The notes beneath the pieces are model-generated. The model searched no databases. It had not been told where the DNA came from and was given only the letters and a program-made list of their open reading frames with translations. Below, piece by piece: positions 1-12,285 of a stretch of DNA of 64,000 nucleotides; the first letter of the stretch is position 1, and every line of letters starts with the position of its first letter. A program made the translations under genes and the position numbers. This DNA comes from Symbiodinium natans (lineage: Eukaryota > Sar > Dinophyceae > Suessiales > Symbiodiniaceae), in assembly GCA_905221605.1 (NCBI GenBank), contig CAJNDS010002217.1, positions 308,501 to 372,500 of the forward strand, in the 5' to 3' direction.

Positions 1-711
1 GGGTGGGCGAGACAAAAGAAGGAACGCAGTCTGGAGCTGGTCCTTTTGAAGACTCAGCTTGAATTGATGACTCCGGAGGACACTCTGCATGTAGTGCCTC
101 AAGAATAGACCCTTCTGGACCCAAACAAACCGGGCCATGCATGCTACGGCAGGAGATCAGAATGTGAAGGCAGTTCATGGTGCTGCTAGGACCTAGGACC
201 CCACAACTTCAGCATTCCGGCTGAAGCAAAGCAAAATGCAAATTCATCAAAGCATATGCAAAGGGTTCGCTCCCGTCTCTTCAGGTGTTCATTTTGCTTG
301 CATACATCTCCACATCTCTCCACCGACAACACAACAGCCTTGCATAGCCTTGCTGTCCAGTAGCTGCGCACGATGTCTGTGGCCGGTCAGGCGGATGTAC
401 CTTCTGGTGAGGCTCAGCCACCTACGCCAAGGCCAAAGATCAATCATGAACTCACGACTCACACTTAATGCCAAAGACGCCTTGCTGCCAGCGGATGGCA
501 TAGAAACGCCTTATGCCACCGCGATGCACGGCCAGTCTCGTCACTAGACCAAGACACGCAAAGACACCAGGAAGCAATCAACATTCTGAGATGTGCGACC
601 GACTGGCTGTGCATTTGCCTGCGCCCTCTGCCTTGCAAGCAGAACTTGCACTGTGAAGATAAGAGCACGACTGAGCAGCAGACAGCAGCCATGCAAGTTG
701 TATTAAGTTGC

Positions 712-3270
712 CTCAAAATGTCTTCCTTGGTTGGGCGCTTCGGCTCCAGCAACAGCATGTGCCTGGCTTGCTCTGCAAATCTCTGCATGCGATGCCCGGT
801 GCCAAACTAGCAGGGTTTGCTCAGGTGCCGCATCCCAAGGTTCCGCAACGCCTGGCCTCCATTTCACTCTGGAAGAGCGAAGCTCGGCACACGAAAACAT
901 AGGGCCGCCACAGATGCAAGGCTGCTCGGGCGACAAGATCCGATTTCTCAACGCAGTCGGAAAAGTCGATGCCTACAGAGCAAGTTGCACAAACACCTTT
1001 GCCAGCGCATGCACTTGAAATGAAGCTGATTTGGACACCCAGAGCCAACTTCCAGCGACGGAATTCAAGAATGTCTTCGTTCATCAGCCCAAGTGTTGCA
1101 AGTCCCTCTTCACATGGATTGATGACATCTAGTGTCTGCACTGTACATTCTGCATTTGTGAAGCTGCAATGACGTGGGAGTCCATCAGCTCTCAGCAAGC
1201 GAGCACTTATGCAATTGCTGACATAGTCAAGGCAACCATAGGCAACCACAACTGGAGGCATCTCGACAATCCGTCGCGGCCATGCCTTCTGAACGGAGCA
1301 AATCTCGAAGGTCTCTCACTCCAAGCGTCTGTAGCTCCTGCAAAGATAGAGCGGTTTTTGAATGCCGGTGGCCAGCACACTCGGCTCCTCCATCGAGGAT
1401 GGCACACATCGAGCCGGTGGGTTTGGATTCTTTGCGGCGTTGAAAAATGTGGAGAGCCTCAGAGGGAAGCGGTAGAAGCAATGCCTCCCGTGTTGTTTCT
1501 TCACCATCGTGTCAAAGCAGCTGTTGATGCGCCAGGCTGTGGCCCAACCTTTGAAGCAAATCCATGGCAATGCCACAGACACAGGTTCACAGCCAAGCAA
1601 GTAGGCACGATGTAGCATAGTAGAAACCAAGCGTGAGACGCCGCTGACTTTTGTGCCCATTTCAGCGCTTCCTGATAGTCTACCTGCGGCGCCGAAGTGC
1701 ACATAACGTGCATGCTGAGTACACATAATTCGTCCGCAACTTCCGTGCTTCAAAGACTGCTCAGCAAGTGTGTCCTTGACACCACCACTGCCACGCAAGA
1801 GGGCCAAACCGTAGTTCAGCATGCCCTCTCAGAGCAACTCAGACAACGGATACATCGGATGCAGGTGCATTCAGGCCAATGTAAGCACAGGGAAATTTCA
1901 CAAGACGTCTCGAATTGTGCCGATCCACGCAGCCTCTGCAGCACCTCGCTTCGCCGCATGGCGGAACAATCGAACTGCTTTTGCTTCGTCCTTCACCACT
2001 CCCATGCCTGGATCATGACAATGACACACTGAGCTAGTGAGCTAGTCTCTCATGATGCACAACAGCTGCGGCACAACAGCTGTGGCGGTGAGATGCAGCC
2101 AAGCACCGTTCACGAGCAGGTGCCCCAGGTTGCTTAAAGCCTGGCGATTCTGCGAGCATCGCAGCATCTTTCTCAAGGCTCACGGAATCCGAAAGACTTT
2201 TACGTTTTACGTCTATCCATACGGCGCAAGCATGGCACGTGCTTCAAGAGATCTCCGAAAGGTTGACCGGAGAATTGTGCCAGTTGCGCCTGTGCATCCC
2301 CTTGATGAGCAGCCCACTTGGTGTAGACAAGCGACTGCTGCAGATCCTGTACTACCAATTCCTGCCCGTACTTCCGCAGGCTGTTTCAAAATGCCGTTTC
2401 GGCCTCGTGCTGTCTTTGGCTGGCTCCCAGTCGTTGCTTGTTTGCTTGACTCAGCCCTGATCTTTCGTGGTTCAGCGCTCTGAGGGCTCGCACTGCACAT
2501 TGGATTATGTAGTCCTTGTGCTTGTCCACACCCCCTACCGCTTCACAACATTACGGAGATTGGGCGTTTGTAAAGGACATCTCTGGCCATCACTTCCTTT
2601 GGGCTTAAGATTTGCCAGCTATCAATTCTTCGGTGCTGCGTTCAGGGTCAGTGGGCCATCACTCCATCTAGGCTCGAGGGTTTTGCTGGGCATCAACCCT
2701 AACTGACCATACCGACTTCCCGAGAGCAGGAAAGTCACGTCCTGCAATCTTGCAAAAGCTTTGCGGGTTCGCATTGCATTGACGTTGCAGAGCCCACCCC
2801 CTTCTTTGAAACATATGCCTGGAAGAGATGCTCACCCCAAGGAGACAGCATCATTCCGGTCCTTGGGGAACTTGTGCTGCCCTTCCCTGTACATTTCTGC
2901 CACCTCCAGAACACAAATTGCTGCGGAAGAAAGAAGCAAGCTGTCTGCAGACTTTTGAAAGCTGCGGTCCTGAAAACATGCTCGCGGGTGTCCCTTCATA
3001 CACGCTGCGAGCATCTTCGTTGCCTTGGCACAGGACAAGATCCAAAACGACCACACACGACCAGGCGCCAGAGCCAAGGCCCCGGCACCGTCTCGGTCAC
3101 CTTCCTGTAGCAATGCCTGGCCCAAGAGGAACCTAAGCATCGGCATCAAGCAAAACATGGGCCTCAATAGACGTCAAGAAGTCCTTCTGTGGGTTTTGAG
3201 ATACCCGCCCTGCATCAACTTCATCCTGTTCGAAAGCCAGACGCAACAACCGTTTGCCTTCGAAGACATC
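712..3270 (-). CDS. Sel1-repeat and SAP-like exons, probably the 3' part of the 2OG-oxygenase gene
   Basis: Several short minus-strand exons can be read. Exon 3209-3270 reads DVFEGKRLLRLAFEQDEVDAG. Exon 2836-2903 starts VAEMYREGQHKFPKDRNDA, a Sel1-type helical repeat. Exon 1775-1825 (GMLNYGLALLRGSGGVK) joins exon 1640-1683 (VDYQEALKWAQKSAA) across a 91-nt GA-AG intron at 1684-1774 and makes a textbook Sel1 repeat. Exon 1263-1337 contains LGVRDLRDLLRSEGMAATDC, and exon 923-972 contains GIDFSDCVEKSDLVARA. Both resemble the SAP-like fold of the MANF/ARMET C-terminus, which recurs in dinoflagellate proteins. Exon 712-772 contains RHMLLLEPKRPTKEDI. Sel1 repeats form protein-binding solenoids. In dinoflagellates they often follow a 2OG oxygenase domain such as the one upstream at 4175-5041, so I infer one gene. 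Two neighbouring genes remain possible. The full exon chain, and any continuation below position 700, is not resolved. Confidence 0.55.
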
Positions 3271-4174
3271 CTGCCAGAAATGTGTCATGTGCTTGACACA
3301 CTGCCTTTGGGCACAGTAGCTGAAACAGGACATGATCGAGAAACTACGTACGACATCGTAGATCTTCACAGGCTCCTGTTGGACTCGACCAGGCACACCC
3401 TGCAGCAGAAGGCCACCGTAGCGGCTCTGTGACCTCACGTGCCACACTCCCGCGACATTCATGCAACACATCGCGATTCATGGCGCGGGAACACATGGAG
3501 GCCGTGAACAAGCACAGGCCACGACCGGCCATGCCCGATCTCTGAAGCTCTTCGCCACAACGACAAGGCGGTGCTAGCCGACTCCTTGCTTGGCGAGGCA
3601 TCAACTTCATTGCGGTTAGATTACATGTAGTGCCTCGAAGTGCTCCTTGTCACCATCATGCATCATGCCTTCTACTTTGTCCCCAATTATACACCAAAAA
3701 ATCCGCCCACCAAGACTTATAAGGATCCATAGAAGGATCCATATACCCTCATGAAAAACCACAAGTACAACCACACCTTGCGTGCAGCATGCATGTCCCC
3801 GCAACAGATGTCCTGCAATCCAGATCCCGGAGGAGGCTCCCAGCACCACTCTGCTGCAGTGAAGAGTGCTTCTGGGTGGTCAGCGTCGCCTGCCTCAAGG
3901 AGATGACCCTGTGGTCTCTCACTGCTTCCCTACAGCATGACCCTTAATGGACCATCATCTTTGGTGACTTTGGTGGGTCGCAGCTGTTCATGCTGGGCTT
4001 TGTTACATTGTTGTGTCTTCGCCGCATGCCTTGTCCAACAAAGCCTTCGCGCGTCTAAAATCTTTTCCAGAAGCCAAAGACAATGCCCAACCATAAATCG
4101 CGGAAGGGTCGTTGATCTCCACTTGAGTCCTAGCGAGACAAGAAAGGGGCAAGTAATGCCGTTGTGACCAGGTC

Positions 4175-5041
4175 CTAGTGTTCCCTCAAGTCTCCCTCCT
4201 CACAGCCTCGCCGTTTGGCACTTTGTTCCCGACAACACTCTAGCCCACTGCGTATGTCACCTCTTTGCTTGCACCGCACCACCAACATCCTGAGCTCATG
4301 TGTTTCACTGGAAAGGTCTGATAGGGGGGGTGATCGTGGCAAGCTCCTGTACCAAGGACAGGTTCCATCCAGCGCAGCTTCTGCTGAATCTTTGAAGTGC
4401 AGGACAAACTCATAGCGAAATCCATCTTGCACGTCTGTCCCATGATGAAGATCATACTGAAACATGCACAGATCTCCTCGTTCCAGTTGCACAAATCTTC
4501 TATCCAGAAAGGCCTTCCCAGAACCTTGAACAAAGAGGCCACCAGTACAGGCCGAAGGCTCCTGCAGAGAGATGACGACCATAGCAAATGCGCCGTGTTC
4601 ATGGTGCGGAGCAATGAACCGTCGTTCCTCTGGCACGAAACGCCTGAAGAGCGCAGATGAAAGCGCAGCCGTTGGGCAGCCATACTGCTGCCTTACCATA
4701 GGTACCAGGACCGTTTCAACCAGGGGCCGCAGCGCTGGGGACGAAGTCTGCATCTCAGAAAACATGCCGTTGTCAGCAAGCTTCACGGCAAAACTCGGGT
4801 GACCATCCACAGGGTCGGGCTCCCTTCCCCGCCCACTCCGAATCTCCTCGCTGAGAACTTGACTGCAGGTTGACAGCAGCTGTGCCACTTCATTGTCTGT
4901 TAGGACGCCCTTGAAGACAGAGAAGCTGGCATGCTGCCCATGCATGTACGGCTTTGGCACAGATCCACGGTATTCCAGCGCGCCATATCGACCACCTGCT
5001 GCGACGCTTCGCGGGGGCTGCGCGAAGATGTACGGTCGCAC
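4175..5041 (-). CDS. 2-oxoglutarate/Fe(II)-dependent oxygenase domain exon (prolyl-4-hydroxylase-like)
   Basis: A 288-residue open exon holds a double-stranded beta-helix of the 2OG-Fe(II) dioxygenase superfamily. Residue numbers count from the exon start. RRFVPEERRFIAPHHEHGA supplies the first metal ligands, H146 and acidic residue E148. TGGLFVQ follows. DLHHGTDV supplies the distal ligand H200, and GFRYEF supplies R209, the likely 2-oxoglutarate contact. The order and spacing match the prolyl-4-hydroxylase-like family that hydroxylates protein side chains. The family usually has H-x-D; here it is H-x-E. The exon opens with GTG directly after ACAG, so 5041 is a splice acceptor and not a start codon. 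A possible first exon with ATG at 5407 reads MMASTAGKGSRPTSHDSLRE on the same strand. The frame stops at 4175, but splicing to the Sel1 exons further down could remove the last 30 or so residues. The domain call is firm; gene ends and substrate are not known. Confidence 0.85.
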   Translation of the reverse strand: MRPYIFAQPPRSVAAGGRYGALEYRGSVPKPYMHGQHASFSVFKGVLTDNEVAQLLSTCSQVLSEEIRSGRGREPDPVDGHPSFAVKLADNGMFSEMQTSSPALRPLVETVLVPMVRQQYGCPTAALSSALFRRFVPEERRFIAPHHEHGAFAMVVISLQEPSACTGGLFVQGSGKAFLDRRFVQLERGDLCMFQYDLHHGTDVQDGFRYEFVLHFKDSAEAALDGTCPWYRSLPRSPPLSDLSSETHELRMLVVRCKQRGDIRSGLECCREQSAKRRGCEEGDLREH

Positions 5042-5889
5042 CTGTAAGGGTGTGCCGTCCCGAAATAGAAACTTTCAGAACTAGGCCCATGTTGCCCCCA
5101 TGTTCAGAAGCCTAAGGTCACGGCCGGCACAGCTGCCACAAGCTGGTCAATGGCAGGCCAGGAGCCAGCAGGGCCTGACCCTTCGCGCTCACCCTGCGAA
5201 TTACAAGCAAGCATGTGAAATGCGCCAACGGCATGCAGAAAGACTTCCCCGCTGCTGCACACAAATTCGAAATATCAGGACATCCCGTGGCGTCTCCTCT
5301 GCTCCGGCTCTGTACCCGAAGTTCCCTTAGCTCGGGGCACGTCAACGCTCACGCAAAGAGTCGTGACTGGTCGGGCGAGAGCCTTTGCCGGCAGTGCTGG
5401 CCATCATGGTTCCAGCCTTAGCGAACTCGCGGCAGCTGAGAACATCGGTACTCTTTCTTCTGAGGTGTCTTACGAGATGCAAACCTTGTTTTGGACCTAC
5501 TGCTCCATGCTTTTGTGTGGCACTTGTGCATGAGAGCAAATTATCCGTCCTGCGCTTGCTGCACGTGGGTTCAGCAGTCATGTTTTACGAAAAACAAGGT
5601 GCTCCATGTCTTGTCAGTGCTAGGTTTACGGACCCACGAAGTCTCAGGGTGCTGCGACTGTCCATGGCACCGAGGTTCCACTGCTGAAGCCGTATCTTCA
5701 TCACAACGACAGAGACTGCTGAACCGTTCTTCAGCTGTCTGTGCAACTGTTATCTTTACAAGTGGGGGGGGTATCTAGCCCTTACCCCTTCCCCTCTAAC
5801 CCCTTATGACAATGCCTTCAAGCATCTACTTGACAGTCGTTGCGGTGCACATGGGGAAAGATGCATCTTTTCTGACATTGGTTGTCCCA

Positions 5890-7411
5890 GGATCACCGGT
5901 CAATCTCCTGCAAGGATGGCGGCTGATACGTGGACTTGGCCGTTTTCTCAGCTTCTCCTGAAGCTCCTGAGTGCTACGACCATAAATATCTCCAGCCATA
6001 GCAACTACAGCCACCCTGTGATGCACAAGCTTGTCCGGTGGGGAAGGGCTGTTAAGACACCTTCCGTGCATTGACGCAACGAGTTCTCTTTGAACTTGGC
6101 TGGCCATCCAACTGGCCCCGCGTGCTAAGAGCATCCTCTCTAGCATGATTGGCATCCTTGTGCACAACCTTCTACTTAAGTTCCCTACGTGGTGAACATC
6201 TGCGCATCTGTCCTCGCAGGCCCAACGTGCTTCTGAGGATGTGATAAGTGAAACGAAGCTTCGGATCCGTCGGGCATTGAAAGACTTCAGACAAGATCAA
6301 TTTCGGGCACGCCCGGGATCACTGCGAGCACCATCTTGCGCCCTCTTTCTCCTCCAGCCACTCCACCTGGGTAGCTGATGTTAGCGCGTGCATGCGCGTG
6401 CCTTCAAAAGCCTTCAAGCACAAGTGCCACAGATCCTGGCCGCTGCTTCCACAGTGCTTGTACGTTTCGCAGCTTCCATCGCCTCCAGGAGCCCACAAAG
6501 GATGTCAACGTGTCAAGGTTCTGTCAACACAGAAGTCCGGAGTCAGCGAGGATTCAAGGCCTGATGCCAGGAATAGCCAAGCTGCTCCGTCAGCTTTCGC
6601 ACGAGCCCGTTGGATGCCTTCCATGCTGCACATGACATGCCTGAAAGATTCTGGAAGGCCGATGCACCTGAGATGTTGTAGAGCGTCCTGCAGCAGAGCC
6701 TCCGCCAAGAGCACTGGGCTGTCTCTTGATCCCACATGCTCCGCAAGGGGCCAGAAAGCGCAGCTGAGTCTTTCGGATTCTGAGACCAGGAATTACTAAG
6801 TACTGGCACGGAATCACTTGTATGCTGCGCTGAGCAAGCTCCTTTTGCCGGAAGATTATTGATCTATGTGGGATCGCACTCCAGCGTGCCCCGCAAAGCA
6901 CCGGTGCCTTGATGCGACTGTCCATCGGATGAACTCTGCCTTTGCAGAAAAACGGTGGAACCATGTGGAACCGCATGGGTGACACAGGGGTGGTCTCGAG
7001 GCCCAGGCGAGCTGCCCGTCGAAGACCTGGACAGGGCGGAGCTGAGCTGCAGGAAGATTAGGAAGCCTGCAGAAACAAATGTCACCTAGCAACAGCTTTT
7101 GCAGCAGGTCCGCGATGGTCCTGGCTCTGAAGCCAGACGACAAGCGACCGCTGGCGACACATCCACAGTTGCACTGGGCACTCGCTGTCCGGCCGAAATA
7201 CGCGAGGGACTGCGTGATCTGCATACCCTTTGCCATCCTGGGCATCTACGATCTGGTCAAGTACTTGAGCCTCCTCCACCTTGCCTGTTGGCGATGGGCT
7301 CCTCTCGAACCTTGGGGGATCAGAGCACATCACGCTGGCAAGCCATTGGATGCGACACATTCGGACACGGAAAATGCATAAAAGTATGAGCGGATGACCA
7401 GCATCAAGCAA
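5890..7411 (-). CDS. Unidentified minus-strand gene, several candidate exons
   Basis: I do not recognise the product. Three stretches look coding on the minus strand. At about 5890-6165 the frame gives MLERMLLARGASWMASQVQREL and, after a likely intron, VAVVAMAGDIYGRSTQELQEKLRKR. At about 6545-6735 one frame gives LLAEALLQDALQHLRCIGLPES and a second gives ASNGLVRKLTEQLGYSWHQAL after an AG|G acceptor. At about 7082-7290 the frame gives VEEAQVLDQIVDAQDGKGYADH. Composition is amphipathic with charged residues and free of low complexity. The same DNA also has open plus-strand frames, such as 7079-7381. I prefer minus because all recognisable genes in the window run that way. The exons could be one gene or the 5' part of the oxygenase gene downstream. 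Confidence 0.35.
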
Positions 7412-9476
7412 TATTAAGCATCCCTCAGGATCACACCGGGGTGCTTGACCGGACTCACAGGATCGTCAAGCGATTTCAATCTCTCCTGGCTCCAGCCTTG
7501 GCAGTTGTCTGGTGCCCAAACGGCTCTGTCTGTGTCACTCTGTCACTGAGAGTCTGAGAGTCAAGCGTTTTTTGCTAGGGCTGAAGGAGCTATCAAAGGC
7601 TGCTCCAAATGCCACCTCACCCTGGCCACATCAGATTGAACTCCAGCAACTTCTAGGCAACAAGAGGACAGCTGCGAAAAGCGCCTCGGGCATATCGTCA
7701 GAGGAGCTATCACTGTGCGCGACGTCCGGGAGAAAACCCTGGGCCACTCTTGAGGCCTTGCACGCACATCCAGGCTTTGAAGTGAAGCGCGTCCTGTTTG
7801 TCTGAAATGCAGATGCACATGCAAATGTATGCAGATGTACGCAAACAATCTGCGACCCTTCTTCTAGCACCCCCCAGAATCAAACCTTGGCAGTTCACGT
7901 GCGACAGTCATCCGGTCGACACATGGAGCCGAGGGAAGTGCATCCAAGGCCGGTTTCTCAAACGCGGATGGGTCCAGGCAGGTCCTCCAGGTTCATCGGC
8001 TCTGCACATCTTTGCATGAAATTGTAAGCAAGCTGCCTTAGAAAGGGGGGTCCTCGGCGGCTGCAAGAGATCCAGCCGAGTGCCAGGGGGAAGCAACTGG
8101 CACGTGAACCACAGTACGCACAGAACGCCGGCATGCTTCATCTTCATCTTCTCAGCAAGCCAAGCACCTGGTCCGACTGAGCACCAGCCTCATCTGAGCA
8201 GGACGAGGGTGCCCAAGACGAAAGAAAGCTTCGAAGGCTGGCACCGGTATCTTGGGTGGAGCGCGCGGCGTCTCGATCTCCAACTGAACAAAAGACAGTT
8301 CACACAAGTCACAGAAGCAAGGGAAAGGGTGGAACCGCAACATGGCTCCCTCATCACTTGCATCTTGTGTCACTTGTGATCTTTATGTATGGCTTCTGAG
8401 TTTAAGCCCTTGCGGCTTTGGGGTTCGGGTTTGAGGTTTGATGGATTAGCCTCCTGCTTTAGAAGTTTGGGCAGCAACAAATGACAAACTCACGCAGATT
8501 CTTGATGCAACGTCCAATGACAACTCGAGACCCTCTCAGCCGAGTTGAAACTTGCAATGGGGCTCTGCGCTGCTGAGGGACCAATCGGTTCTGTCCATGT
8601 TGCATTCAACAGAGATGCCCAGAACATCCTCCACGGGCCCCAGTTCTCACCAACCGCCCAGTTCCCTCCGGAAATGATATCCGTGCCCTGGCGACGTGTG
8701 ACCCCTCGTACGCACAATAAATTTCACCCACCAACACACACAGACAGGCAGACAGACAGACAGACAAACAAACCAAACGAGCAACAAAAGACTCACTTCC
8801 AACCATGCACGTCCCACGTCCGCGCACCTTGACCAGTAGCTCCTTGCCTTCTTCGAGACGCCATTTGCCCTGACGCGCTGACTGTGATGATACAGGAAAA
8901 AGCAGCAATTGCAGTGTCAACATATCAAGCATATCAACTTATGCAATATCAACATCCGTCGCAGAACAAACAAGGGGCATTCACAAGTTCAGCCTCGCTT
9001 CGCATCGATGCCACTGAGGAAACCGACTGCAACAGACGTTGCATCATGGCGACTGCACGTTGCTAAGTCAATGTCGGACATGTGACAAGTATAACAAGCC
9101 GCGCCTCTCTTTCCCACACACTTGGAGTATCCTCTTCCACCGCCTATCATCGACGCAGTGCAGAACTTCAAGCCCATAGTCACTATAGTCTCTGAACAGC
9201 ATTGCTTGAGTCCAAGCGAGTTGGCCTTGACGTTGATCATACGGCTGCTTGAACTGTCAAAGCCAGTCATCGGAGAATCAGAGCTCTGGGATGACGTGGA
9301 TACTCGTGGAATTCCGTGGAGCACAGGGATGCACAGGGTATACGGGGCATGCGGGGCAGTGCCTAGCTGAGCACGCATCAAGCCCACCTGAGGCTGAAGA
9401 GCCTTCCACGCGGCACCGTTTTCTAGGCTTTCCGGATTCCAACGTCAAGATGATTCACACTCTCTGGTGCTCATTA
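7412..9476. other. No supported gene; intergenic or intron-rich stretch
   Basis: Open frames on both strands are short and of uneven composition, and none has a recognisable motif. A CAGA-type microsatellite lies at about 8738-8775. Bases 8400-8460 hold a short TTTGGGG-rich patch. Small exons cannot be excluded. Confidence 0.4.
8738..8775. repeat. CAGA tetranucleotide microsatellite
   Basis: A run of CAGA units with small interruptions grades into CAAA units. The period of 4 excludes coding use. Confidence 0.85.
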
Positions 9477-9483
9477 CTGATCA

Positions 9484-9535
9484 TTCATGCTCATTCATGC
9501 TCATTCATGCTCATTCATGCTCACTGATACTCATT
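9484..9535. repeat. 10-bp minisatellite, unit ATTCATGCTC
   Basis: Four near-identical copies of ATTCATGCTC stand in tandem and decay at both ends into ATTACTGATC- and ACTGATACTC-like variants. Confidence 0.9.
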
Positions 9536-9705
9536 GCACATTGCAGTCCACTTTGCCTCGCGGCTTTGGAAAAACCCCAGGACTCACAGGACTGATTTCC
9601 GAATCCTGAGCAACAGCCACTGCGCAAGCGCTGCGGCGACAGATCACGATGGCATCTCAGGATAATGCCGTCATAGCAAAAGCAGCAGCTGTACCTGGCA
9701 CGCAG

Positions 9706-9748
9706 AGGGAGAAAGAGAGAGACAGAGAGAGAGAAGAGCGCGAGGGGA

Positions 9749-9781
<33 letters not shown>

Positions 9782-9810
9782 TCCTGAGCGAGAGCGAGAG
9801 CGGGAGAGAG
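9706..9810. repeat. Purine-rich GA microsatellite
   Basis: A tract of GAGA/GGGAGA units of about 100 bp. It creates artificial E/R-rich and S/L-rich frames on the two strands. Confidence 0.85.
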
Positions 9811-11055
9811 AGGCCCCGGAGTCGAACACCAGTAGCGAAGTCTTCTAGACAACTATGTGGCTTTAGCTTAGGGAATCCTCGTATTTTTCGTACATCTTGG
9901 CATGTCAACGATGAAGGACACTCGATGGCGTAGCTGTCGACGAGGACCAGCTACCCTTGCAGGGAGAGCTTCCACCTGCAAACTGGAAGACTTGTGAAAA
10001 AATGCTCAAGTAGCGTGAGCTTGCTCAGTGACTGTGACTGAGCGTACCGATGATTTGGGGCTTCGCCTCGGCAAAGGATGGCAGATCTATTGATGACCAC
10101 ACCGACTTTGTGGCTTTCACACCAGGCTTCGAGCAAGAAGCTGCGCGTTGCCTGGTTGCAGTACCGAAAACTCCTGACAACCGCAGAGGGTGAATTCTCG
10201 TTTCGTTGCAAGGGGCCATAGAAACAAAAGCGTCACTTAAGTTCATTAGGTTCATTCGGGCTGAGTTGCAAAAAATGCTCACAGGCCTTTGGAGTGTCAG
10301 CACTATCAGTAGGCAGCGCCCTTGCGTTGCACAGATCATTGCTCACTAGCTCCAGATGCTCCATGTCTGTTTTATGTGAAGCCAGCCACCTCTTTTGAGA
10401 AGACTGAGCGGTCACAATGAGGGTCGCTTTGCCTCGGGAGCAAAGGCTCATCCTTCATCCTGTCTGCCCGATCTTTCACAACTTTCTGCCCAGGTCTGCT
10501 ACTCGGAAGACAAGCTGGGCGCTCTCAACATGCAAGGCATTCGTGCTGTTGGTTTTGTTTGGTCGTGTGGAAGTAGTGGACAGGTGCGGAAAAACTGAAA
10601 AGGAGTCTGGCAGACCTCGGCAACAGGATGGGAACAAAGTAACTCGAGGCTCACTCGCGAAGATGAACTGTGCATGCAATGCCTGGTACGTCTCTCCTCA
10701 CGGTCAAGCCAGATCAATGACTTTGACCGACGACGGCTTCAGTCTCCATTGACTAACACTAGGCAGGCGAGTCTGGTTGTCGTCCGTTCGTGGTCGCTTT
10801 GCCCTAGGCGCGAAGCTGCGCAGCCGCGGGTGGGGCAGCGTCTGCAGCACCGTCTGTGAGTCCCTGCAGCATCGCGCCGACAGCTTGGGTTCACACAGAA
10901 GGCCCGTCTCGTCGCAACCGGTCGTGTGGGCATGCGGACATGAGCGACAGCGGTGTCGCATATCCACTATGCCGACATTGCTAGGAATGGTCAAGCGGGG
11001 CACTGGGCGCAGATGGTCACGAAAGAGGTCCGGCAATGCGCTGCTTAGGTGGCAG

Positions 11056-11120
11056 TAGAGGAGGCGACGAGGAGAAAGAGGAGAAGGAGGAGGAGGAGGA
11101 GAAGGAGGAGAAGGAGATGG
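11056..11120. repeat. GGA/GAGGA purine tract
   Basis: GGAGGA and GAGAAGGAG units in tandem, strictly purine on the plus strand. Confidence 0.8.
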
Positions 11121-11533
11121 AGCTGACAGAAAATCTAACAACCCTCACCTGACAGGTGGGAAAAAATCCTGCCAACAGCTCGGGTTCAAAGTTGGGAGCG
11201 CCCTTTCTTTCTTTCACAAAAGCTCTGGGACGACTGCTCGCGGCCAGCGAGGACTCCTCTGCTCAGATGCAGTGTCACCGAGGTCTCTTCAGAACCTCTA
11301 TTCAGTCCCTTCAACAAAATTATGTCGCACAAGACAGAAACTCCTTGGCATACAAGCTGGACTGCCCGATGACCTTCGGTTTGCTCACAGTGCTCAACAA
11401 CTTGCACTCTTGCAGACAATGCTGCAGGCATCGGGAGCTCTAAGGGGTCCACCCATTCATTCATCAGGCACTCATCCAACCTAGCTGACACATGCTGCCG
11501 GGCTTGTCTCAGTCCGACAGCTCTGCAATGGTA

Positions 11534-11560
11534 CCCCCCCCCCCCCCCCCCCCCCCCCCC
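11534..11560. repeat. C27 homopolymer
   Basis: Twenty-seven consecutive C bases. The length is prone to sequencing and assembly error. Confidence 0.9.
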
Positions 11561-12285
11561 ACAATCCAAAAACATATGCCTCAAGAAAATTCCAAGCAGC
11601 GTTATGCGGTTGTCGGCTTCCTGTTGCATCAGCCCATGAAGGATCGGATGAACTGCCGGCGGCACCTGTCGTTGGCCATGCCCAGCAATGCGGCTACTTA
11701 ACACACATCTGCAACTGCCGGTCCACCCTGACCTGAAACTGCCCAGCAATCTCTCTGCGCGTTCGCATGCACAACTACGGCAATCCGTTTCCCGTCAACG
11801 CAAAGGATTGTGATGACAGGCAGACCAGTTTGCATTTCTGCGATTTGACGCGGCTTTACTTGGAAGCGATCGAGCACAGATGCTGAATGGGAATTCAGAA
11901 CATCTTCACTGGGCATGCCAGATGCGTCAATAAATTGAGAACCACCCAGGAAAGGACAACGCCCCAGAGACCGTTGTGCAGACAAAAAGGGTGAATGCTC
12001 TGCACATTTCTTTTGATTTCTTTTGTGCCCTCGTGGCTCTTGGGAGGCTAGCAGTTTGTGAGCATCCCATCCCAGGCACATGCACCTTGCCTTAAGCCCG
12101 AAGCATTTAATCCCTTCCCACGCCGTGGCTCTTGACATGACACGGGAAGAGAGCATACGGAAGGGCGGGAGGGCGGTACTGCTTCAAATCTCGGCAATAT
12201 AGGAAGTTTGAAGCGCGGCGTCTTTTGACATCATGGCTTGTGAAGAACCTGTTTCGAGCGGGTCTAGGCACGATTGTTTCTTTGT

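Larger units (their letters stand above)
9811..12270. other. No supported gene; simple repeats and weak frames
   Basis: The stretch between the GA repeat and the 3' end of the kinase gene shows no recognisable protein. It contains a GGA-rich tract (11056-11120) and a 27-base C homopolymer (11534-11560). Frames such as 11186-11749 on the minus strand run straight through the homopolymer and are not credible. The kinase 3' UTR should lie at the upper end. Confidence 0.4.

Noticed and set aside
4175-5041. GTG at 5041 as a start codon
   Set aside because: It follows ACAG, a splice acceptor; eukaryotic start at GTG is not expected.
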